A stretch of DNA of 64,000 nt, taken from assembly GCF_032062135.1 (NCBI RefSeq), contig NC_092858.1, positions 164,801,988 to 164,865,987 on the forward strand, written 5' to 3'. Made by a program: the position numbers and the translations under genes. The stretch is from Pyxicephalus adspersus (taxonomy: Eukaryota; Chordata; Amphibia; Anura; Pyxicephalidae). Position 1 is the stretch's first letter. The number at the start of each line of letters is the position of its first letter. Of the stretch, positions 62,001 through 64,000 are shown piece after piece. The notes under the pieces were generated by a model that saw nothing but the letters and a program-made list of their open reading frames with translations, was not told the DNA's origin and did no database searches.

Positions 62001-62191
62001 CACCAGGGAATACAGATCAGTTATCAGTGCAGGTAACACAGCGAAGAATAAAGAACACATGTCGGTGTCACTGTTATTTTTGCATTGGATCAGCAAAGAG
62101 CAGAAAGTAGCAGTACACACTGACCTGACACTGCCGACCCCAGCCCGACCAGCAGGGGGATCAGGAGGAGGAGCCCGGTGCCCCTGACCAT
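37791..62191 (-). CDS. IFNAR1: Interferon alpha/beta receptor 1 (9 exons placed, 2 expected exons unresolved)
   Basis: TYK2-bound chain of the type I interferon receptor; a plasma-membrane protein. Placed exons in coding order: 62125-62191, 53830-53950 (or 53821-53950), 51567-51736, 49578-49708, 47913-48063, 45443-45548, 42553-42710, 40214-40355 and 37791-38000. Phases run 1, 2, 1, 0, 1, 2, then a missing exon that must be phase 2 in and 1 out, then 1/0, 0/1, then a missing transmembrane exon of phase 1 in and 0 out. Mammalian IFNAR1 has four FN3 domains, and this plan matches. The tail is diagnostic: KNFFLLREEETTDKCYI aligns without gaps to KNLLLSTSEEQIEKCFI of human, and DSGNYSNEDE is identical. 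Introns are rich in MITEs, LINE and SINE DNA and two minisatellites. Confidence 0.9.
38150..39045 (-). repeat. tRNA-derived SINE (inverted) interrupted by a nested element
   Basis: The tail half (38150-38285) and the head half (38874-39045, ending in the reverse complement of tggctcactggttagcac) are one SINE split by the insertion at 38283-38877. It lies in the IFNAR1 intron before the last exon. Confidence 0.8.
38283..38877. mobile_element. piggyBac-like non-autonomous element nested in a SINE
   Basis: It interrupts the SINE at its ttaa site; flanks are TTTA on the left (one base mutated) and TTAA on the right. The termini cctcctgggcggtt and the reverse complement of accgctggggagg are inverted repeats. 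TTAA target use is the piggyBac hallmark. A related copy starts at 42989 with TTAA. No transposase frame. Confidence 0.7.
39542..39775. repeat. hAT-like non-autonomous element
   Basis: The left end caatgtttctcaaccagggttcc and the right end ttaaaaaggttgag are imperfect inverted termini of hAT type. The centre agatagccaaa-type segment matches 13910-14115. Confidence 0.55.
39778..39965 (-). mobile_element. L2/CR1-type LINE 3' tail, inverted
   Basis: Reverse complement of the shared tail (aagagcttacaatccaaaag, cagcgctgtacattaaatag). Confidence 0.75.
40214..40355 (-). CDS. IFNAR1: IFNAR1 exon 9 (second half of FN3 domain 4)
   Basis: The acceptor is catattatacag; the donor is ACTG|gtgagt. Encodes VKTMNASGPHFFINDVEAS, TIYCAKAYTKCNMSNRTG and SDIYCFKT. 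It carries the cysteine pair plus NAS, NMS and NRT glycosylation motifs. Phase 0 in, 1 out. Confidence 0.9.
40931..41050 (-). repeat. Short MITE of the gtgttctcccc family, inverted
   Basis: Contains agctaaaggggctggggaga and a stem of the form agttactgaaaa...ttttcagta. Inverse orientation relative to most other copies. Confidence 0.65.
41884..42107. repeat. Palindromic MITE, intact
   Basis: Inverted arms around aaactttgctagctaatagc-like centre sequence; same family as 36900-37122. Lies between IFNAR1 exons 8 and 9. Confidence 0.9.
42553..42710 (-). CDS. IFNAR1: IFNAR1 exon 8 (first half of FN3 domain 4)
   Basis: The acceptor is ttctttaaag; the donor is GAA|gtaagt. Encodes VMGPPTNLQLEIQNNNLYIT, VRPPEGFKEL and HLESWKNSTPSE. 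GPP opens the membrane-proximal domain. Phase 1 in, 0 out. Numbered 8 on the family plan. Confidence 0.9.
42828..42988 (+). mobile_element. L2/CR1-type LINE 3' tail
   Basis: Has gattgtaagctcttccgggc, aatgtacggcgctatgtatg and ttggtgctatatatccactg. Immediately followed by the piggyBac-like element. Confidence 0.7.
42989..43350. mobile_element. piggyBac-like element, right end lost
   Basis: Begins TTAACCCCCCTAGCGGTGAT and shares with the 38283-38877 element the paired cccgagtgtgactcaggg and ccgagtcacacttgggg segments and a GC-rich centre. The far end could not be located. Confidence 0.55.
43510..44003 (-). repeat. Dispersed repeat (inverse copy of 4087-4235, longer)
   Basis: The right part matches 4087-4235 in inverse orientation (taatatgttgagacaaacat, tatgtaacccggggactacc). 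The left part, with tgcaggctgtgtgcagaatg, probably belongs to the same element. Confidence 0.5.
44857..45062. repeat. Palindromic MITE, intact
   Basis: Same foldback family as 36900-37122, with arms beginning ggacctgatttattaaaact and ending ctttaataaatcaggccc. A half copy lies at about 44228-44280. Confidence 0.9.
45109..45317. repeat. Palindromic MITE, second copy in tandem
   Basis: Same family but more diverged (gaagactgcagaagacagac in the arm). It lies 46 bp from the preceding copy, both upstream of IFNAR1 exon 6 in the + coordinate sense. Confidence 0.85.
45443..45548 (-). CDS. IFNAR1: IFNAR1 exon 6 (first half of FN3 domain 3)
   Basis: The acceptor is cattttccag; the donor is AGAAG|gtacaa. 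Encodes GLPENLRVEGVNTIYLLKWD, then DVTFSVKR. It matches human [20 protein letters not shown] and MTFQVQW. Phase 1 in, 2 out. Its usual partner exon for this domain was not found downstream. Confidence 0.88.
46641..46806 (+). repeat. Short MITE of the gtgttctcccc family
   Basis: Contains ccccagccccttttagctgg, an internal stem cagtaaccacctggctg / gggtggttact, and ends ggttgagcac. Confidence 0.7.
47090..47815 (-). mobile_element. L2/CR1-type LINE 3' region, inverted
   Basis: The minus strand encodes HALHIYHLDYCNLLLSGI and LQSIMYAAARLIHPSLRS, classic C-terminal reverse transcriptase motifs of L2/CR1 elements. The stop-rich remainder and the shared tail lie at the left end. Inactive copy in IFNAR1 intron 5. 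Confidence 0.8.
47913..48063 (-). CDS. IFNAR1: IFNAR1 exon 5 (second half of FN3 domain 2)
   Basis: The acceptor is cctatattttag; the donor is AAAAG|gtaagt. Encodes EKIRPNLHSFEIL, FYCLRAQIHDIQ and SEARCFTALK, with the expected YC...RC disulphide pair. Phase 0 in, 1 out. Confidence 0.9.
48545..48965. mobile_element. hAT-like element with an internal direct duplication
   Basis: Two similar blocks at about 48560-48655 and 48743-48840 each hold ctctggactgc, gaggaagac, catagtgacgtcatgatgcc and aacccgcccactct. A related single-block element lies at 57520-57800. The end gggtttgaggacc is hAT-like. Confidence 0.55.
49378..49556 (+). repeat. Short MITE of the gtgttctcccc family, next to IFNAR1 exon 4
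   Basis: Contains ttttagctgggtgcaccacc and the stem agtaaccacatggctg / gggtggttactgaaga. It ends about 20 bp beyond the donor side of exon 4. Confidence 0.7.
49578..49708 (-). CDS. IFNAR1: IFNAR1 exon 4 (first half of FN3 domain 2)
   Basis: The acceptor is catatttaccag; the donor is GAG|gtaagt. Encodes EWPPIPSVDLMPQEFL, VSVKLITPVHPS and NYHIVLQNMNSSTE. WPPIP stands where other members have xIGPP, so the domain start is diverged. Phase 1 in, 0 out. Confidence 0.85.
51567..51736 (-). CDS. IFNAR1: IFNAR1 exon 3 (second half of FN3 domain 1)
   Basis: Encodes GCEHIEEYYCIIPSELP, then ENYTLHVRVETHHG and FQSMI; the donor is ATCG|gtaagc. The C-x7-C pattern and the LHVRVE strand fit domain 1. The acceptor (ttgaag) is weak, but a stop lies just before it, the phase fits, and the 170-nt length is close to the 164 nt of the IFNGR2 equivalent. 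Confidence 0.82.
51878..51998 (+). repeat. Short MITE of the gtgttctcccc family
   Basis: Begins agtgttctccccaaccacct and ends ctgggtttaacactg; the internal stem is reduced. Confidence 0.65.
52060..52610 (+). mobile_element. Fossil Tc1/mariner-like transposase fragment
   Basis: DNA and broken frames resemble widespread vertebrate Tc1-like transposase genes. Recognisable are a gggcacccaagtctaactga segment (HGxPxLxDA), then cgatggaagaaggcgacctg and gatggctggatacgtgtac. Many stops and gaps; no intact frame. It lies in IFNAR1 intron 2. Confidence 0.6.
52983..53400. repeat. 35-37 bp minisatellite in IFNAR1 intron 2
   Basis: About eleven tandem units, each with ctatgtaagggggcagtgct followed by tcgcccccagccca; the last two or three units are degenerate. 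C/G strand asymmetry is strong. Confidence 0.93.
53640..53790 (+). repeat. Dispersed repeat fragment ending in ctatgtaactatgtagc
   Basis: Contains agaagttgaacttgatggac, a T-rich run and caacctgacttactatgta, a combination common in frog and fish genomes. It lies close to IFNAR1 exon 2. Confidence 0.5.
53830..53950 (-). CDS. IFNAR1: IFNAR1 exon 2 (first half of FN3 domain 1)
   Basis: The acceptor is cctttttcag. It encodes DLEPPKNLRIINEKEKL, then VTWDWMNTSPDD and NFTVFYQE. Two phase-2 donors are possible: GA|gtgtgt at 53830 (121 nt, the length of the IFNGR2 counterpart) or AA|gtataa at 53821. I prefer the first for its better +5 and +6 bases. NFT is a possible glycosylation site. Confidence 0.85.
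54190..54330 (+). repeat. Short MITE of the gtgttctcccc family
   Basis: Diverged copy: cctagccccttttagttggg, cttacaatttcttctttggc and a final gggttgagcaa. IFNAR1 intron 1. Confidence 0.6.
56130..56450 (+). mobile_element. L2/CR1-type LINE 3' end
   Basis: Starts in the reverse-transcriptase C-terminal segment (gccgccccaactctctggaa) and ends with the shared tail and ttaataataat. IFNAR1 intron 1. Confidence 0.75.
57095..57215 (-). mobile_element. L2/CR1-type LINE 3' tail, inverted
   Basis: Reverse complement of the shared tail (aacaggatttatatagagcc, gaagagcttaaaatctaag). Confidence 0.7.
57292..57424 (+). repeat. Short MITE of the gtgttctcccc family
   Basis: Begins gtgttctccctagccccttt and ends tatgggttgaacacc; the termini gtgttct and the reverse complement of gttgaacac are partly inverted. 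Confidence 0.7.
57520..57800. mobile_element. hAT-like non-autonomous element
   Basis: The left end cagtgttccccaaccttttg and the right end caggggattggggacccctg resemble hAT termini. The body matches blocks of 48545-48965 (aagtgacatcatgataccag). A second hAT-type end follows at about 57806. Confidence 0.6.
59790..60265 (+). mobile_element. L2/CR1-type LINE 3' end
   Basis: Broken reading frames give SRAAPTLSGMVFPILFG-like reverse transcriptase C-terminus, then the shared tail ending ggcgctatataaatcctg and TTAATATTAATA. IFNAR1 intron 1. Confidence 0.75.
61140..61815. repeat. G-rich minisatellite in IFNAR1 intron 1
   Basis: Irregular units built on gggtgacagggaggtcac and catggggtagggtgacaggg; order is clearest at 61580-61800. 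Many GGG and GGGG runs on the + strand (the template strand for IFNAR1). Open frames here are artefacts of the repeat. Confidence 0.9.
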
Positions 62192-62365
62192 GATCTCGTC
62201 TCTTCCCCGTCTTCTCACATCTCCAGGTCGGTTCACATCAGCCTGATCACCCGCAAGCCATTACAACGCCCCGCCCACTTTCTGTCTGTCACTTCCAAGC
62301 GCCCGCCCCTCACTTCCTGTTTGTCTCCGCCTTCTTCTACGCCGGCGGCCATTTTGCCTAAGCCC
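62100..62365 (-). promoter_or_regulatory. CpG-rich promoter region of IFNAR1 with YY1- and ETS-type sites
   Basis: GC- and CpG-rich DNA contains exon 1 and its upstream flank. On the + strand gcggccattttg (62345-62356) is a YY1-type site, common just downstream of TATA-less starts, and cacttcctgt (62311-62320) is an ETS-type site. No TATA box seen. Confidence 0.5.
62125..62191 (-). CDS. IFNAR1: IFNAR1 exon 1 (signal peptide)
   Basis: Encodes MVRGTGLLLLIPLLVGLGSA and then VS before a split G codon at donor G|gtcagt. This is a typical signal peptide. The start context ATCATGG has A at -3 and G at +4, a strong Kozak match. It lies in CpG-rich DNA; phase 1 matches exon 2. Confidence 0.88.
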
Positions 62366-64000
62366 AACTCTCAGAATAAGGAGTCTGGCTTCAAGAAAAT
62401 GGCTCCTGTAGTGAGACAAATGTCTCTTTCATGTAATAAAACCAATAGTATGGTGGTGATTGGCCACAGACTCTGTGTTAAATGAGGGGTTTGATATACA
62501 AATTTTAAGAATACCTATTGATCCCAACAGAAACCCTGAGAACTGCATGTCTTCTGTTCTGTTGTTCCAAAGTGTTCTCCCCAGCACACTTTTTTTACAC
62601 ACTTTTGCCCTAGGGTGACAACGCTGCTTTGAGTGCAGTTCTGTATGTGAGGTTGTCACCTAGGGAAGGAATTCTGTCATCGGATAAAGAGAAATAAAAC
62701 AAATGCAGCTAGCACACCTGGGACGTGTTAAGTTGCAATATAGTATATTGGTGTAATATTCACCTTCAATCCAGAGATATCTCAGAAGTACTGTTATCTG
62801 CCACTAGGTGTCATTAGTGTGATGACCAGCATCATGCAACCCACTTCCTCCAGGCTGCCCCAAGCCTTTGATTGGACAGTGATAGGAGAAGCAGAAGAGT
62901 GATGAGCTCCTCATTCTGCTCTGTCCATGGGCTGGTTATAGGGTGGAGCAAACCGGTTGATTGTCTGGGACCTCGCAAGGGTCTGAAGTCTGGTGATTGG
63001 GAAATAATTGCAAAACCTGAATATGTTGCATCGCTTCACCAATTGATCTGCCAAAAGATAACGATACCTGATGGAGCTTCCTATGATAATCAGTCCAGCA
63101 TTTGGCACATGGTTCCTGCTCATAGGACCGATGACAGTTCATTGAGATCAGTTGATTGGCCCCTTTAGTGGTTCATGGTGCTGTCTAGACATGACGGTCA
63201 TCAGAAATATCTGGGCCCCATGCTTGCTAAACTTCCTTCCCCCTCTGCCACGTCCTAAAGTTCCGCAAGTTTTCTGAACCCGGTACCCCTGATGGCGGCC
63301 CTGTGTTCTGGGTGCCAATACCAATCAATGGCTCTGCACTATAACTAGGAACTGTTTTAGATAAAATGGGGCAAATATAAAGTGGGGGCCACACCTGCAT
63401 AGCATGCCAACAGACCTACCCCAAAACTTGCCTTGGCTGTACAGTGTTGTCAGCCCAACATAGGAAGCTTGCTTGGGGAGCATATTGGTGTCCTGTTGTC
63501 CAATCAGCAGCCAGTCCTGTGCTGTAATGGTTTATTCCATTGATATTACATATTATTGATGAAGTTGTATGCTTCCTGCAGGTTTTCTCTACCACATCTA
63601 TATATCAAGTTGAAAACAATCTCACACAATTATCTGAGCAGCACATTTTATACAAGCAGCAAAATGTTTTAAATTGCATGAAAACATGGCAAATATATTT
63701 CCTTCTGTAGACGAGGCCGACTGTCACCTGCTCACCACTTCCTTATGAATACCAAGTAGACAACTAAGTGACAATCAACAGCTATCATTTACTAAATACG
63801 GCAGAGTTTTGCTTTCTTATTCTTATAGAGAACCTTGTGGTAAGTGTTCATTTCTGACGCAATACACAGCAACAATATCTGCTTTCAAAGAAGCAGAAGG
63901 TTTTATTAGCACAATGCGGTCTGTGTTCAGGGATTTGTCTAGGCTGAGATGAGGCCATCACTGTAACGCAGACTGATCTGTGATTTATCACTGTACATCT
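62366..64000. other. DNA upstream of IFNAR1, to the window end
   Basis: No gene recognised. It holds a fragment of the gtgttctcccc MITE near 62570 and a segment with ttgattggacagtgatagga that resembles one near 35100-35155. An open frame at 62872-63168 overlaps this repeat-like DNA and has no domain signal. Confidence 0.45.

Noticed and set aside
62872..63168. 98-codon plus-strand open frame upstream of IFNAR1
   Set aside because: It overlaps sequence resembling a dispersed repeat near 35.1 kb and shows no family resemblance.

Overview
The window is vertebrate genomic DNA, most likely from a frog. The genes have vertebrate-type introns. Between them lie dense copies of a tRNA-headed SINE, 3' ends of an L2/CR1-type LINE, hAT-like, piggyBac-like and Tc1-like remnants, and several MITE families. 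It carries most of a class II cytokine receptor cluster, syntenic with the human chromosome 21 group IFNAR2-IL10RB-IFNAR1-IFNGR2. Nothing in it is bacterial or operonic.

Layout. (1) 1160-4449, + strand: the last four coding exons of IL10RB (second FN3 domain, transmembrane exon, cytoplasmic exon). The 5' half lies off the left edge, and the 3' UTR probably runs to about 6.65 kb. (2) 11714-23057, - strand: a complete seven-exon IFNGR2, 316 aa predicted, with a signal peptide in a CpG-rich first exon and a short JAK-binding tail. (3) 37791-62191, - strand: IFNAR1, with nine coding exons assigned. These are the signal exon, D1 (two exons), D2 (two), first half of D3, D4 (two), and a cytoplasmic exon carrying a beta-TrCP-type degron. 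Two exons expected for the family, the second half of D3 and the transmembrane exon, could not be placed with confidence.

The receptor partners are known from the family. IL10RB is the shared low-affinity chain for IL-10, IL-22, IL-26 and type III interferon. IFNGR2 is the JAK2-bound second chain of the interferon-gamma receptor. IFNAR1 is the TYK2-bound chain of the type I interferon receptor. All three share the CRF2 exon plan: signal exon, two exons per FN3 domain with phases 1-2-1-0-1, transmembrane exon, tail exon. I used these phases to choose splice sites, and they agree across every junction I call in IL10RB and IFNGR2.

The most notable large-scale feature is orientation. In human all four genes point the same way. 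Here IFNGR2 and IFNAR1 are on the opposite strand to IL10RB and in reversed order, as expected if one inversion flipped the IFNAR1-IFNGR2 block. Other points of interest are GC-rich minisatellites in intron 1 of both interferon receptor genes (the one in IFNGR2 is broken by assembly gaps), a roughly 190-bp degenerate satellite just upstream of IFNGR2, and a nested transposon in IFNAR1. Intergenic and intronic DNA is otherwise repeat-rich, and I see no further protein-coding or RNA gene.
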